Part shown: one piece after another, positions 11,768 to 23,581 of the stretch
How the letters are laid out: the number at the start of each line of letters is the position of its first letter
How positions within the stretch are numbered: the stretch's first letter is position 1
Assembly (NCBI GenBank): GCA_029721435.1
Contig: CM056577.1
Coordinates: forward strand, 117,364,219 to 117,428,218
Origin: Gymnothorax reevesii
Taxonomy: Eukaryota; Chordata; Actinopteri; Anguilliformes; Muraenidae
Length of the DNA stretch: 64,000 nucleotides
Reading direction: 5' to 3'
Made by a program: the position numbers and the translations under genes
The notes under the pieces: generated by a model
What the model saw: only the letters and a program-made list of their open reading frames with translations
Database searches by the model: none
What the model was told of the DNA's origin: nothing

Positions 11768-13200
11768 AACAAATATACAAATACCGTAAGCGGTTATGCA
11801 CAAATCAAGAAGTATACCTGGCACTAGTGGCCAAAGTATAGTAAAGGGGAAATTACATGGTGAAAAAGAACAAAAACTGCAGCTTATGGCATTTCAGTCC
11901 AGAGCTTTCATTGAGCAGCACCAGAATGGTAACATTAAAGGAATAATCAATCAGCGGTTTAATTTGCAGCCCAAACACTCACTCCACACCTCCGCACATA
12001 CACTAGAGGTGCGGGGACTCTCACGGCCAGTTCTGACCTTGCGCAAGTGATTGTAGGCATTTTCAACATGGCCGCCCGCACAGATCCGACGGATTTCTCT
12101 AGAGGCGGCCTGGCCAGCGTGGCTCCGCCCATCGAGGTGCAAGCGTCCGACAGAGCTCCTTAAGAGTTTCAGGAATAAGACTGGACGAGAGCCTGAGTGC
12201 CGTCTTTGGTAGGCGATAAAGTAAGGTATTCGATACATTGACCGCGGTACGCAAATACATAAAGCGTCTGACGGTTGTCGGACATTCTCAGCAGATGGTT
12301 TATTTATTTATTTTTTTTGAAGACACAAGATGGATAGAAAGAAAACATACAGGTTTTCCAAGGCACCCACGAGTCAGTCAGAGATAAAAAAAGTCAATCT
12401 TATCCTGTGAGGTGAACACGTCGGCCTGAACGCGTTGCTGCAATGCTGACTGTCACCTGCAGAAGTGTCCCGGACCTCTGATTCAAGCAGGGCCTCTTAC
12501 TTCTTTATTCCTGCCTCCTCAGTGCTCCACTGATCTCTGCTGCCCACAGGTTTGACTAAAGCAATGCCGGCCGCAGCTTTCTGTGAATTACCAGCAGCTG
12601 AAGAGAGCCCTGCTCCATCTACCACCAGCACTCTACCCCAGTAGCAACAAAATCGCCCTAAATAGTCACAGACTTCGGATCTACCGTTATCAATCAGTTT
12701 CATTGCGAAGCGAGAGCCAATCCTTCACAGAAAAGAAAAAGAAAACTAATTAATCATTCACAGAATTGGCAAAGAAAAAAAAAAAAAGATAAATGTCTGC
12801 CTGGTCCCCAATAAAATGTCAATTATACTGAGCAGTATTTGGATAGTTTCACAATACTTGCGTCTCGGTGCAATGTTACTAAAGCGTTTGTGTGGAGGAA
12901 GTGGTGGCAAACGGACACTCCAGTGCCGTAACACCGCAGTACAGCAGGCTGCCGCCGATACTGTAACAAACTCAGCGAATCGCTCCTCTCAGCACACATA
13001 TGAATCAACTCCCAAACCCATCAAAGCGCAGGACACAGCCAACCTTTATTTTCAACACCCGGTCACATCACAGCCACTCCACAGGTAGATAAGCAGAACA
13101 GTTCTGCTCGAATAAGGCTGCCCATCATGTGTACATGTGATCTTTGATTTAAGCTGTAAGGGATGATCAAGCCTATTCAGCATCTATGGTGGATACCAGC
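11768..13200. other. Intergenic / possible distal rnf19a 3' UTR, with CpG-richer patch near 12050-12290
   Basis: Several minus-strand AATAAA motifs (near 12300-12310, 12505 and 13044) could end rnf19a transcripts. The patch 12060-12290 has more CG dinucleotides than its surroundings and holds a 31-codon plus-strand ORF that begins in good context (12068-12163). No homology is recognised. Confidence 0.35.
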
Positions 13201-13269
13201 TTACAGCTGGAAGAGGTCTCTGGGATTTATAGTTCTCATTTTCCACTTGCCAATGGACTCTGAGCGAGC

Positions 13270-14085
13270 CCTTGCGTACCTCCAACTGGCCTGCATGACT
13301 CCAAACTAGTCTCACTCCTCTCTGTCTCAAATCCATGCCCGACCAACTCAAATCCACTCCCGACAGACTTCGACTGACTCCACTGGAGCCCAACCAACTC
13401 CTATCCACAAGCAACTGACTCAAATCCACTCCATCCGGATAGGCTCAAATCTACTCCGGAAGGTCTGAGGTCTGTTCCTGATGGACTAAAAACCACTCAA
13501 TCCATTCCCATATGATTCCACACCATAACTATGAGATCCCAAACTAGGGCTGCACAATACATCAAGTTTTAAACGATACTGCATGATAGCATATCGCAAT
13601 AAGCACATCCCCAGAGTTTTACTGAATTTCAGGTTTAAAGAGCAGTGAGACAGAGCACAGACATGTATGCATAATATTCCCCCCTCACTGAAGATTCATG
13701 CGTATAACTGACGTCTGAAGGCCAATTTATGCCTTAATGTAAAGCACATCTCCACTTGTTGTCCATGTGTATACATATATATTTTCCACCCCATCCCGAG
13801 GTCGAAGCTATGCTTTCAACCAGCGAGAGCTAGAACCACAGTAAACTAAGATATGCCTTTATTTTCTGTTTTAAACTTAAAAATAGTAGGGATTTGAGTC
13901 ACATTATTCAATTTGTTCATCGCACATCATGTTTTTTTTCTCCATATCGTGTACTCCCATTCCAAACAACCCCTGACGAACTCCAATCCAATCCAATTTG
14001 ATTATGAACCATTCCCTACTGATTCCAGTCCATTGTATACCAACTCTAAACCAGTCCCTACTGATCACAAATCCTCTTGACCTGC
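13270..14085. repeat. Degenerate minisatellite, about 22-bp unit, split by a hAT-like insertion
   Basis: Variants of ACTCAAATCCACTCCCGACC recur through 13270-13548 and again through 13966-14085 (GAACTCCAATCCAATCC, ACCAACTCTAAACCAGTCC). The spacing is irregular and the units are diverged, indicating an old array. It lies 230 bp beyond the rnf19a stop codon and may be transcribed as 3' UTR. Confidence 0.6.
13549..13965. mobile_element. hAT-like non-autonomous element
   Basis: It begins TAGGGCTGCACAATACATCA and continues with an AT-rich GATAGCATATCGCAATA stretch. It ends CATATCGTGTACTCCC, a diverged complement of the start. This is the look of the abundant fish 'GGGCTGCACGATAT' hAT-like MITEs. 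It splits a degenerate CCACTC/CAACTC minisatellite that continues on both sides. Confidence 0.6.
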
Positions 14086-14315
14086 CCCTTCACTATAACA
14101 TCCTATGACCCTGTTTCCATTCAGCGGAAATAAACGCGTGACTCTGAAGGCTGGCCTGGGCAGAGGGGGGTAAACAGAAAATAAATCTGAAATTAAACCC
14201 AGCAGTAGCAGCTGCTCTTACATGAGGAGTTCACCCAGCAGAGCGCGGTCAGCTGTGAGCGCTAATGGCGGTTAGCGGCGGAACACGAAACGGGTGCAAA
14301 GTCCCACGGAAGGTT
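13858..14315 (-). other. rnf19a: rnf19a 3' UTR, tentative (extent uncertain)
   Basis: Sequence downstream of the stop at 14316 has no further coding signal. The first AATAAA on the minus strand is at 13858-13863, inside a hAT-like insertion. Others lie at 13044-13049, 12505-12510 and a cluster near 12300-12310. Mammalian RNF19A has a 3' UTR of roughly 1.5 kb, so a more distal site near 12.3-13.0 kb is quite possible. Confidence 0.3.
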
Positions 14316-14955
14316 CTAGATTTCCGTCTGGACGCTGGCGTTCCGCGCGGGGCTGGGCGAGCGGGACCCGGGCTGGGCGGGGCGGATGAGGCTGACGCTC
14401 TCCTCAGCAAGGTGGCGGAGGGGTGTGGCCTCGGAGCAGGAGGCGGGGCAGTGCTCAAGCCGGTCGTGCTCCACCTCGGGCAGCGGGCTGACGGAAGCCG
14501 CGGAGGTGAAGCGGGCGTAGTCGTGGCCGCAGCAGGGCCTGGCGCTCTCGGGCTCGGAGCCGCTGAGCTCTGACAGGTGGCTGCAGTGCGACTCTGCGAC
14601 GGAGGGCAGGCTGTCGCTGAGGGAGGGCGAGTCCGGCTCGCTGGAGTTAGCGCTGCGCTGCTCCAGCAGCTGAGCGTCCATGTCCTCCCGCCACTCGCTC
14701 ATCCGGCCGCCGCCCCCCCGCTTCCGCAGCTTGCCCTTACTCTTCTTCCCCGAGGAGGAGGAGGACGACGACGAAGGCTCTTTGGCCCACTTGGCTGAGC
14801 CCTGCCGGCCCTCCAAGGGGCAGCTCGACGCGCAGGCCCCGCCCCCACCCCGCCCGCCGCTGCAGCCGTCGTCCGCGCTGCTCCCCCCGCTGTGGTGCCG
14901 GAGCTTTCCGGGCTTCGACTCGATGTCCACCTGCACCTCCATGCTGTTCCCGTCT
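14316..14955 (-). CDS. rnf19a: rnf19a coding exon 9: C-terminal tail and stop
   Basis: This exon encodes residues 595-807 and ends with TAG at 14316-14318. It begins DGNSMEVQVDIESKPGKLRH and contains a poly-Ser block followed by the basic GKKSKGKLRKRGGGG. Next come the conserved WREDMDAQLLEQRSANSSE and the serine-rich SLSDSLPSVAESHCSHLSE. It closes with LPEVEHDRLE, SCSEATPLRHLAEE and the terminal QTEI shared with mammalian RNF19A. The acceptor is CCTTCGCAG. The exon is markedly GC-rich. Low-complexity Gly/Ser insertions account for most length differences from mammals. Confidence 0.95.
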
Positions 14956-15671
14956 CTGCGAAGGAGGACCAGAGACGTGTTACTGACGGGGACACAAACT
15001 GATGAGGAACAGCTTCTTAACTTCACTCATTCATCCATTATTCATCCAGCAGCCCAGCACAGGGAACCACAGGCAGTGCAGGGCATTTCACAACAATTCA
15101 TTAAACAGGAAAAGCCCAGCTCCAGTCGCACAATAGCACACACTTGATTTGCAGACTTCCTGTCAAAGCCCGTTGCACTATTGGCTAGCAACGCAATTGA
15201 GAAAGAGTAACAGACAGCACCAGGGAACACATGATTCTTGCACAACTTTTTTCGTTGTAACAGGCCCCCCTCGCACACACCACTGTCTCTCTCAAACACA
15301 TACCCTCTGTTGTACAACACATACCTTTATCCTTTATTGTATTTTAATCAAGTTTTTTTCCCATTATAAATTTTAGACATTTTGTTTGCATTGATATTCA
15401 TTTTGATATCATATAGCGCTTTGTATGACTGCATGTAAATGGTAGCTATACAAACCTTTGCACAGAAGCCAAATCTGGCTTCTTATGTGTTACCTGATTT
15501 AAGGCTTTATAATTCAAGATGACAGCTTCACAGAGAGGAAAGGAATGGCGCAACTGAGTCAAGACACTTGACGCATTTAGAATTCCATAGTAATTCAGTT
15601 TGTTTTCATGATTTTGATAAATAAAAGGGGCTGTAAATGTAATTAACAAGTTTTGCCACTAAATGTGGCCG

Positions 15672-15950
15672 TGTCCCCCGCCAGGTCACGGAAATCCACT
15701 GGGGTCAGCGCATCACACCAATACACATTGAAGCAAAAGATGAATAGAATCGGTCAAACCGTTCTTGAGATATCGCATTCACAACAAACGGGACGTGACG
15801 GACGGATGGAGCTGAATACCATGTCCCCCCTCTCCGCTTGCTACCGCGGCAGCGGGGGACAAAAATCCACCGAGTACCTCCTAAAACACCTTGATACCAA
15901 AGATGAATAAATTAGATCAAACAGTTTTTGAAATATCATTTTGACAAAGT
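15672..15950 (+). repeat. Hairpin-ended GACGGAC repeat family, member 1 (two half-units)
   Basis: It opens TGTCCCCCGCCAGGTCACGG, carries TTGAGATATCGCATTC and GACGGACGGATGGAGCTGAA, and reaches a hairpin with stem TGTCCCCC/GGGGGACA (15823-15861). A second, related half-unit follows (AAAATCCACCGAGTACC ... AAAGATGAATAAATTAGATC ... TTTGAAATATC). It is closest to the member at 58259-58440. Confidence 0.65.
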
Positions 15951-15964
15951 ATTTGTAATTGGTA

Positions 15965-16250
15965 AATAGGGCAAACGTTTACTGAGTGTCGTTAAAAGGA
16001 AAGGCGATGTAACACAGTGGTATAAAGGCACCTGTGCCAACATTTTTTGCAATGTGTTGCTGCCTTTAAATTCTAAGTTAATGATTATTTGCAAAAAAAA
16101 AAAAAAAGTTTCTCAGTTTGAACATTAAACGTCTTGTCTTTGCAGTGTATTCAATTGAATACAAGTTGAAAAGGATTTGCAAATCATTAAATTCTGTTTT
16201 CATCTGCGATTTACATATCGTGCCAACTTCACTGGTTTTGGGTTTTGTAT
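15965..16250 (-). mobile_element. Terminal fragments of another Tc1-like element
   Basis: The block resembles the end regions of a common fish Tc1-like family: AAGTTAATGATTATTTGC, a poly(A) run, CAGTTTGAACATTAAACGTC, TTGTCTTTGCAGTGTATTCA, ATTTGCAAATCATTAAATTC and the TIR-like GTGCCAACTTCACTGG near 16250. Only about 0.3 kb remains and the transposase is absent. The left boundary is uncertain. Confidence 0.65.
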
Positions 16251-17408
16251 AACTCACTCTAATATCTGAAATATAACAGAGCAGACTTTCCACTATGGGG
16301 TAAAATCAGGCAATATTCTATTCTACACTGAACAGAATGGTGCAATGAACATACAGGGGGGTCTACCGAAGTCCTTGAGCTGTTGGCATAATGTACAAGT
16401 CAAAACACTGGCATTCAATTTTGTTGAATATGGTACAAATTCCAAAACAAAAAGCCACCTTGAGCAAAATACAACCACAGTAATTCCCATTGACCATGTC
16501 CGTACCTCATTATAATCCTGTAAATGTAACAGATGTAAATGTAACAGCTTTGAAAGACTTATTTTTCTTTAAATCGCATCATTTTCAGCTGCGCAGTGGT
16601 GCCCAACGTTAAGAGAATACAAACTGCTTTGCTCTAGCACAAAGACTTATAAAGACTTCTGATTGTCCAATTAGTGCCTTTAAGTTACTGTGGAAAGTTT
16701 ATACACGCAGGCATTGGATAAGAAACGAGTCAATCAAGACATCATTCCTGGGGAAGATTCAAGTGGGCGTGAACTATGAGCGTACAGTACTGCAGGTGAG
16801 CCCAAGTGAATAATTGAGTGATTGACTACCAACATGAGTACTTGGAAGAATATAAAGAAGCGCGGAATTTGTTGATGAAGGAATCTACATGTAAATACAT
16901 GGTAGGGGTCGATGAGTTTTTGATTTGTGATGACTTAATTGATTGTATTGATACTATGTCATTCTACTTTGTCAAATTTTTGCTTCAGAAAATTATTTTT
17001 CTTAACTACTAATCGGGATACCATTGGGTCACTGTAGCTGAAGTGCTTGCTACAGAGGGCAACAATTTTTTCTGTCGCAAGGGATCTTTTTTTATACTGC
17101 TGCTGGATAGATACTATGGGCAAGGATATTGAGCAGTTTGCATATCAGACTAACATGAGGAGTTTAATTCATGTAACTCCTTAAAAGCAGGGATGGGAGT
17201 GAAATTGTCCATATTTTAAACAGTGTTCGATCGCGGCTTTCTTGTGAATATTCAATAACTGATCCGGGTGTGCCATCTACTGACAGAATAGTTACTGCGT
17301 GCATAAATTTGCAGCTCCATGTCTGCTGTCAGGCACATCTGCTCGAAGGGGTTATGTCATTATTACACACACGACAGACAGACAGACAGAACAGACACAG
17401 ACACACAC

Positions 17409-17552
17409 CTGTCCAGCGGCATGTAAGAGTTGAGTATAGAGCCAGCCATGGCTCTGGTGCTGGCGTTATCGCTGATGGTCCCCAGGCTGACGGTGCCCGA
17501 CTCCCCGCTCAGGCTGCAGCGCTCCTTCTGAATGTCGGCCTGAACCTCCAGC
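17409..17552 (-). CDS. rnf19a: rnf19a coding exon 8
   Basis: This exon encodes residues 547-595: [37 protein letters not shown] and [10 protein letters not shown]. It is nearly identical to the mammalian sequence over its whole length, which suggests a conserved but uncharacterised role for this tail segment. The acceptor is GCGCCACAG. The donor is GTGTGTGTC, extending into a short (GT)n run, so donor strength could vary with repeat length. Phase 2 at the end (AG) joins to A in exon 9. Confidence 0.94.
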
Positions 17553-17599
17553 CTGTGGCGCAGGGACAGGGCATGAGCTCATGGGATTATACCATACCC

Positions 17600-17995
17600 C
17601 AAACGCACACAAACCAAAACACACCACCCACTCATGAACTAAACACACCGCCAACTCCTGAACCAAATGCCGCACCCACTCATGGACCAAAATGCGGCAC
17701 CCAGTCATATACTAAATACAAAAACAACTCATTTACCACAGTACCCAATCAAACTATATGCACCACCAACTCCGAAAACAAAATGCAGCACTCACACATG
17801 AACCACAACACAGCACCGACTCATGGACCAAAATACACAACCAATTCATCAATCAAAGCACAGTACCAACTCACAAACCAAAATACACCACCCACTCATA
17901 AACTAAATATATCACCAACTCAGTGACCTGAATACAGCACCCACTCATTGACCAAAATGCAGCACCTACTCATGAACCAAAATACAGCGCCCACA
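17600..17995. repeat. Intronic degenerate minisatellite, about 31-bp unit
   Basis: About a dozen diverged units follow the pattern CACCCACTCATGAACCAAAA. The array sits in the 559-bp intron between rnf19a exons 7 and 8, ending about 115 bp from exon 7. Because the unit is about 31 bp, an artefactual plus-strand frame (17270-17926) reads through exon 8 and the array as a Thr/Pro/His/Asn-rich repeat. I do not consider that a gene. Confidence 0.75.
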
Positions 17996-18111
17996 GAGGG
18001 ACTTCCATCAGCCACCACCCACACGGACAGCAGAGCATACGTGTATACATGCATGCGTGTTGTGTATTCCTGTGTATGCATGCGTAACTGCCTGCGTAAC
18101 CCCGTCCCCAC

Positions 18112-18325
18112 CTGTTGTAGCAGCTGACGGTGGCGCTGCCGCAGAGGCTTCCGGTGATGCTGGCTCCAGCCAACGCCATGGTGCTGGCGTTCTCGCTCAG
18201 GTTGTCCCGCATGGCTCCAACGCGCTCCATGTGGCTGCCGCTGGCGCTCAGGCTGCCCGTCAGGCCCCCCACGCTCCCCTCGCCGATGCTCGGGTTGTTC
18301 CTCGTCTCTGCAACCGATGTGCTGT
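18112..18325 (-). CDS. rnf19a: rnf19a coding exon 7: Ser/Gly/Ala-rich conserved linker
   Basis: This exon encodes residues 476-547: TSVAETRNNPSIGEGSVGG, LTGSLSASGSHMERVGAMRD, NLSENASTMALAGASITGS and so on to SCYNR. This cytosolic, serine/glycine-rich segment after the membrane region is well conserved between fish and mammalian RNF19A but has no enzymatic domain I can name. The acceptor is CCACTCAG and the donor GTGGGG. The downstream intron is only 559 bp and is largely a degenerate minisatellite (17600-17995). Confidence 0.95.
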
Positions 18326-20317
18326 CTGAGTGGGAAAAGACATGAGCGCGGGGGTCAGGGCATCAGCTCCTTCAGTGACTTAAGTTAGCAGGTCAGGACT
18401 TCAGCGACCACAACGATCGAATATAATGTAGCCGAACGCTACACAACTCAGTAAGAGGAAGAACGTGAGATGAGTTTCTGTATTAGCAGGCCAGACGACC
18501 AGTATGACGCACAGCAGATTAAAGCCTGGACAGCAGCAACAGACATTAGTTCAGGGCTTTTATTTAGACTCTGATTCCAGCATCAAAAAATTAGATTCAG
18601 AGCTGGAATGTACTTGGATTAGGAATCTGTCTGAGTCACAGAAATTCTGTCTGCGGAGCATTTCCAGCACACTTGAAAACTTGAGGCAGGAGATGGTGAA
18701 TGAAAATCAGCCAGCTCAAAGCTCGCAGACGTACTCCGGGGAACGCGCGGCTAGCATACGCAACACGGTCTTCACTCAAAATTGCCATTTCACACCTGCC
18801 AGCTGTTCAAACGCAAATCCATCGGAGACTCAATCGCAGCTCCCCAAATTAAATGTCGTGCTACTTCGAATTTCACACGTCACTCGCAAACTGATTTAGT
18901 TTGTATTGAGGGGCTCGATAAGGGCCATGTCATGGTATTCTCATGTACAGAACAATAACAAACATTTAAATACTGCATCGAAAAAGCAACAGATCAGAGA
19001 ACAAACATTTTATGTCACTTGGGTAGGCCTCTTAAACCTTCACCCACTAAGTAACAACAATTTAGAATTTTTTTGTTCAATTAGGCTAATTATCTAGAAG
19101 TATTAGCGCTGTGTACAACATGCCCTGCAATATGGATTTCAGGAAAAGATGCTATCACACCGACTCTCCTTTAGGTATTAGCCAAATAGCTGCTCTACGT
19201 TTTGCCTGAACAGCATTTTCTGGCCCCTCATTAGAGAGCGAGCTCGTTAAGACTGTGTTGCATACGGGACATACAAAAACATCGTGCACAGAATAATGTA
19301 GATTTGTCGCGGTGCAATCTGGCTGCTGAAAAAGCATAACTGCTGGGGTAATCCGAGTAACCTAAATGTCATGTGATCAGCAAACATGCATATTTATTCT
19401 AACGAGAGACCAATACCCAATATCACTGATTAATGTGAATAATAATTAAAGCACCCACAGAATGATGTAGCCCATAATGATGCCTAAAACATGAATGATG
19501 TATAAGAAAACATTTACTGATTACTAGATGGAGATAATGAAATTCTCAGTGCAATCTAGTCGGACCAAATTAATGTCAACAAAGCTCCTAAACGCCAAAA
19601 TTTGTCATGGAACAGAGCGATTCTAGACATGGTCAAACAGCTGGTTGTTGATCACTTGTAGGTGGCCTGAGTGTGTCTTAGTAAGTCACTGCATAATTAA
19701 TGAAACAATCTTTGTGCACATGACACAACGTTCTTGAACTTGAACGATACTTGGCAGGTTAGTCATGGCTGCTTGCTGACCACTGCCAGTGAGCAGAGCA
19801 CGTCTGTTCATCAGGGCGTCTGCCCTCTTGTTTCTTAAGGACTTTCAAAGTGAACAAACTTCTGTCACCTGTTACATCTCCCTTGTACAAAAATCAATTC
19901 AGATATCTGAGGATATCAGTTCAGTTTCAGTTCATGATAGTCTCATAAAAAAGTATTTTTGACCTACATGCAATATATCCACTATGTAAGGGACAAATGT
20001 TTTTTTTTAAATATATTTTCTGAAGGTTATGGTAATAATGACAATTTTTCCATAGCTGGCAGCGGAACAAATATTTAAATTTCAAAATCCATGTCACAAT
20101 TACTGTGAAACTGCCCATAATAAGCTTGTAATTATACATGCAGTGTGAGCGTAAGGTGGAGAGGCCATCAATCTTTTACAGGAAACAGTCATGGAACCAC
20201 TCAGTGCCACCGCCAACAAAGGTCGGTCAAATCGCAGAGGTTCTACTGCCAAGGGCGTCTCTGGTCAAACGAGGCTCATCGACCGTTGTGCCAGTACTTT
20301 CGGCCAATCGATTATTG

Positions 20318-21040
20318 CAGGGGTTCCCAAGTTGGGTCCTGGGGCCTCCCTGTGTATGCTGGTTTTTGCTCCACCCTGGTTTACAATCATAGGATTTTAG
20401 CAAACTGTTAATTTGTCTTAATTAGGTGCATTTTTGTTCCGAGCAGCAATGTCTCCTCTCTTGACAAACCGTATTTTGACAGATATACATATAAACAGTG
20501 AGGAATAAATTCCGCATCCACAGTGCAATATGAGTGACAACTGCATAAAAAGAGGGGAAAAAAAATCAATGGGTTCCTAATTGGTGAAACCGTGGGCAAA
20601 TGGTTGCAAAAACTAACAATTTACTAAACAAGCAAATGACAGAGTCAAACCTGTTTTATGTCATGTTTTTGTGATTGAGTGCAAGCAAATTATTTTAAAA
20701 GAATTCTAATCACCTGTCTCAGCAACCTAATTTGCAGGTTACTGATTTTCTCAGTACCTGATTTGATCTGTTTAAAAATGTTATTACCTGAAATTGCTTG
20801 CTACACCGAAAAAAAAAAAACCTTTATATGCAAGGGTCTTTTATTCAGCCTTTTATTCTTCAAGGCCAAAATGGACATTTCTAGAAAACTTGGCTTAAAA
20901 CAGCAAATAACCTATTCAAACAAAAAATGCACCCAATTTGGACAAATTAACAGCTTCTTAAAGTCCTATAATGGCAATTATGGTTGGGACAAAAACCAGC
21001 ATACACAGGGAGGCCCCAGGACCGAGTTTGGGAACCCCTG
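20318..21040. mobile_element. hAT-like non-autonomous element (723 bp)
   Basis: Inverted ends of about 100 bp start CAGGGGTTCCCAAGTTGGGT on the left and CAGGGGTTCCCAAACTCGGT (complement) on the right. Flanking 8-mers GATTATTG (20310-20317) and AGTTATTG (21041-21048) match at the last six bases, as expected of an old hAT 8-bp target-site duplication. There is no transposase. It lies in the intron after rnf19a exon 6. Confidence 0.8.
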
Positions 21041-21177
21041 AGTTATTGTGTTAAACAGTATTGAACAGCGCTCTCTGTCCCTAACATTTTGACAGTTGCG
21101 TCCTGAACACCAGGCATAAGGAAACCCAAATCCCCCGCCCCCTGTTGAGAGCATCATGGCATTTCATGGTTCCTCAC

Positions 21178-21339
21178 CAGTGGCTGCTGCTCCTCCACCA
21201 ACATTCATGTCGTTCTCGTCGTCGAACTCGATGCGCACCCCCTTGCCGTTGCCTGCCGACACGCCGCAGCCGCCGCTACGGCACAGGGAGATGGGCACTA
21301 CGCCGTACACATATGCCAGCATGATGGGTACCCCGATAC
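21178..21339 (-). CDS. rnf19a: rnf19a coding exon 6: end of second membrane segment and acidic region
   Basis: This exon encodes residues 422-476. It contains [20 protein letters not shown], completing the second hydrophobic segment (to about residue 440), then the family motif [15 protein letters not shown] and an acidic patch, [14 protein letters not shown] short Gly/Ala stretch ends the exon. The acceptor is TTTGTGCAG and the donor GTGAGG. Just downstream (20318-21040) the intron carries a complete hAT-like miniature element, 137 bp from the donor. Confidence 0.95.
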
Positions 21340-21399
21340 CTGCACAAACACGCACGAAGCAGTCAGTCATTACTACACGCTTGAATAACTGACAGCACC

Positions 21400-22700
21400 C
21401 CCTGATGGCATAGCAAAGAACTCCACCTTAATGCCATGACAAATTCTTATTTCTTCTCATTAGTCCACTTAATATATTAAGTTTCCAGAGGTTTTACAGT
21501 GGCACATCCATGGAGACACAGTAAAATCAGGCATCAACAAAAGTGCCACCTAGTGGCAGTTTTAGCTAAGATTACACTTCAAATATCTGACTTACCATAT
21601 AGAGTGCCATAATAATTCCACCTTTTCTTGAATCTACATGGTAGAGTCTGAAGATTCTACAAAATTTCAAGTATCTATCTAACTAGAGTAAAATTTTATG
21701 GACTCCTAAAGATGCTCCCAAATTAGCTGGGAAGGTCACTTTCAGGTCGTATTGACAACTTTGATAGGTGGCACTAAAATACTTAGTTGTGCCAAATAAC
21801 TTTTTGGTACCTTTCATAAATCATGGAAGAAGGTATAAATCAACCTATTCATTAGCTCTATTCTTGTCTGGAGTATTGAGATCTGACCTCAAAATAGAGC
21901 CATAACAGCTGATGTTCACTTTTCAAGGCCAAATATCCCAAAACCCGAGCAAGATACCGGAGGTGTTCTCACATTATGCCATTATACGCTCATAGAACTG
22001 TGCCATAAAGCATAGTTTCTCAAGGCATATTGCTGGAGTAAAATAAAGATTAAGTCCAAAAAGTGGATTTTCATTACTTTTTTCCCCCAAACTTTGAGCC
22101 CCTGCCACAAAATTCTAGGTGGCACTAGGTGGCAACGGATTCAGGGGTAAGTTCAGGCACTTAAGTATACATATCCATCAGCAATAGTTTGGCAGATTGA
22201 ACTGATTTCCCATTATACTGTATTTCATTAGACTGGTTTTTTCCATTTTCCCCCTATTTTGGCCCTGACTTTTCGGCTTCCAGGTGGCGCTGCAACCAAA
22301 CGAAGCGACCGGTGACAAAAAAATGTGGGGATTTTCCGTGATACGTGCATGTACCTACAGGCAAAGTTTCGTTCAAATCTAGGGGGGTCTTTTCCACGAA
22401 GTGTCCTAAAAGTGCCATTTTCCCAGACAACGACTCTTAATTTTTATGTCGTGTAGTGAATTATCAGCATGAACTGGTCATCACCACTAGTCAGAATTTA
22501 AGCCTTTGAGTGATTTTGAATTAATTTCATTCACCATTGCTGATTTTCAGATCAGCACTAGAACATTCCACTGCCAAATCGACTCCAATCTCAGGAGACC
22601 GAGCACTTTATAGAGTAAAAAATATGGGCAAATGCACGCAAGCATGAACTTTTCACAGGCCTGAGCACCTATCCTCTGGGCTCGTTCAAATGGCATTTTC
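21400..22700. other. Intronic repeat-like sequence, unclassified
   Basis: This part of the rnf19a intron between exons 6 and 5 contains recurring GTGGCACTA/GGTGGCGCTG motifs (CACCTAGTGGCAGTTTT, AGGTGGCACTAGGTGGCAAC, AGGTGGCGCTGCAACC). Such motifs are common in decayed fish repeats. I see no ORF, TIR or target duplication. Confidence 0.4.
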
Positions 22701-22832
22701 ATTGCCCTTGGCACCACTCACATTACCCCACAGGTGTGAGTGCTGAGGGCAGAACCACCAAATTCTGGGCCTATCTGAGGTGTGCCACAGGACTCTGCTC
22801 AGTCCAAAGCAGAGCTCTGAGGCCACACTTAC

Positions 22833-22947
22833 CCACAGTAACTGCGGCCACCACCGGGGAGACGATCACAGACAGAGTCACTCCCCCTGCAATCACCAGG
22901 TTCCTCTTGTGCTTGGAGATGTCCTTTCCTTCATAGCGATTGTAAAT
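22833..22947 (-). CDS. rnf19a: rnf19a coding exon 5: loop and start of second membrane segment
   Basis: This exon encodes residues 384-422, read as [17 protein letters not shown] then [23 protein letters not shown] short hydrophilic, basic loop leads into the second hydrophobic segment. The acceptor CTCTCACAG and donor GTAAGTG are both strong. The exon is 115 nt and has no Met-started ORF of its own, so frame-based scans miss it. Compared with mammalian RNF19A the only clear changes are conservative (IHNRY to IYNRY and DVSKH to DISKH). Confidence 0.94.
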
Positions 22948-23581
22948 CTGTGAGAGAGAGGGGGGACAAAGTCCTGTTGCTGATGTGTGCTACTTGTTCC
23001 CAGACCCCACCTCCTGAAACCAGACTGCGGCTGGAATTTTCCGCGGGCCCGTACCCTCAGATAACGCCGTTTTGACTTAACACAAGGAATTTCCCTGCCC
23101 CCCCTGGGCTGGACCATCAGGCAGACCAGGAATTTTCCAAACACATTCACACACATTAAACACAATGGCAGATACACATGTGCCAACACTCCGAGCACGA
23201 CATACACCTGGCTATTCTGGCAGCCATGTCTTCATTTCCATTCTTTTATCTGTGCTGAAACTTAGCAGTTCATGAGCTGTTAAACGATTCCAGACCAGCC
23301 TTCGCATCATCTCAGCACTTATCTTCAGGAACAGATGTGAGGGGGAACTTTATCGACTAAGCAGCAGCTTGTCCGTATCTAATGCGAGTTGGGAGAAACG
23401 CACCATCTCTTCACTCTTGTTTATTAACACCCACCTTCATCACCTCTCGTGAGGAGTTACGTCAAAGCTAAAGTGGCACTTCCTCGCGCTGTTGTTGGCA
23501 ACGCCGTTCGCACTGCAGTGAATGCTTGCGCTACATTTCCTTGTGCGTGTCAATGGCAGCAGTCCTGTTCATGCTGCATAC

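Noticed and set aside
14265..15147. Plus-strand frames of 73-155 codons opposite rnf19a exon 9
   Set aside because: They mirror the GC-rich, serine-coding minus-strand exon and have no recognisable domain.
17270..17926. 218-codon plus-strand frame rich in Thr, Pro, His and Asn
   Set aside because: It runs antisense through rnf19a exon 8 and into an intronic minisatellite of about 31-bp unit. The repeat, not coding selection, keeps it open.
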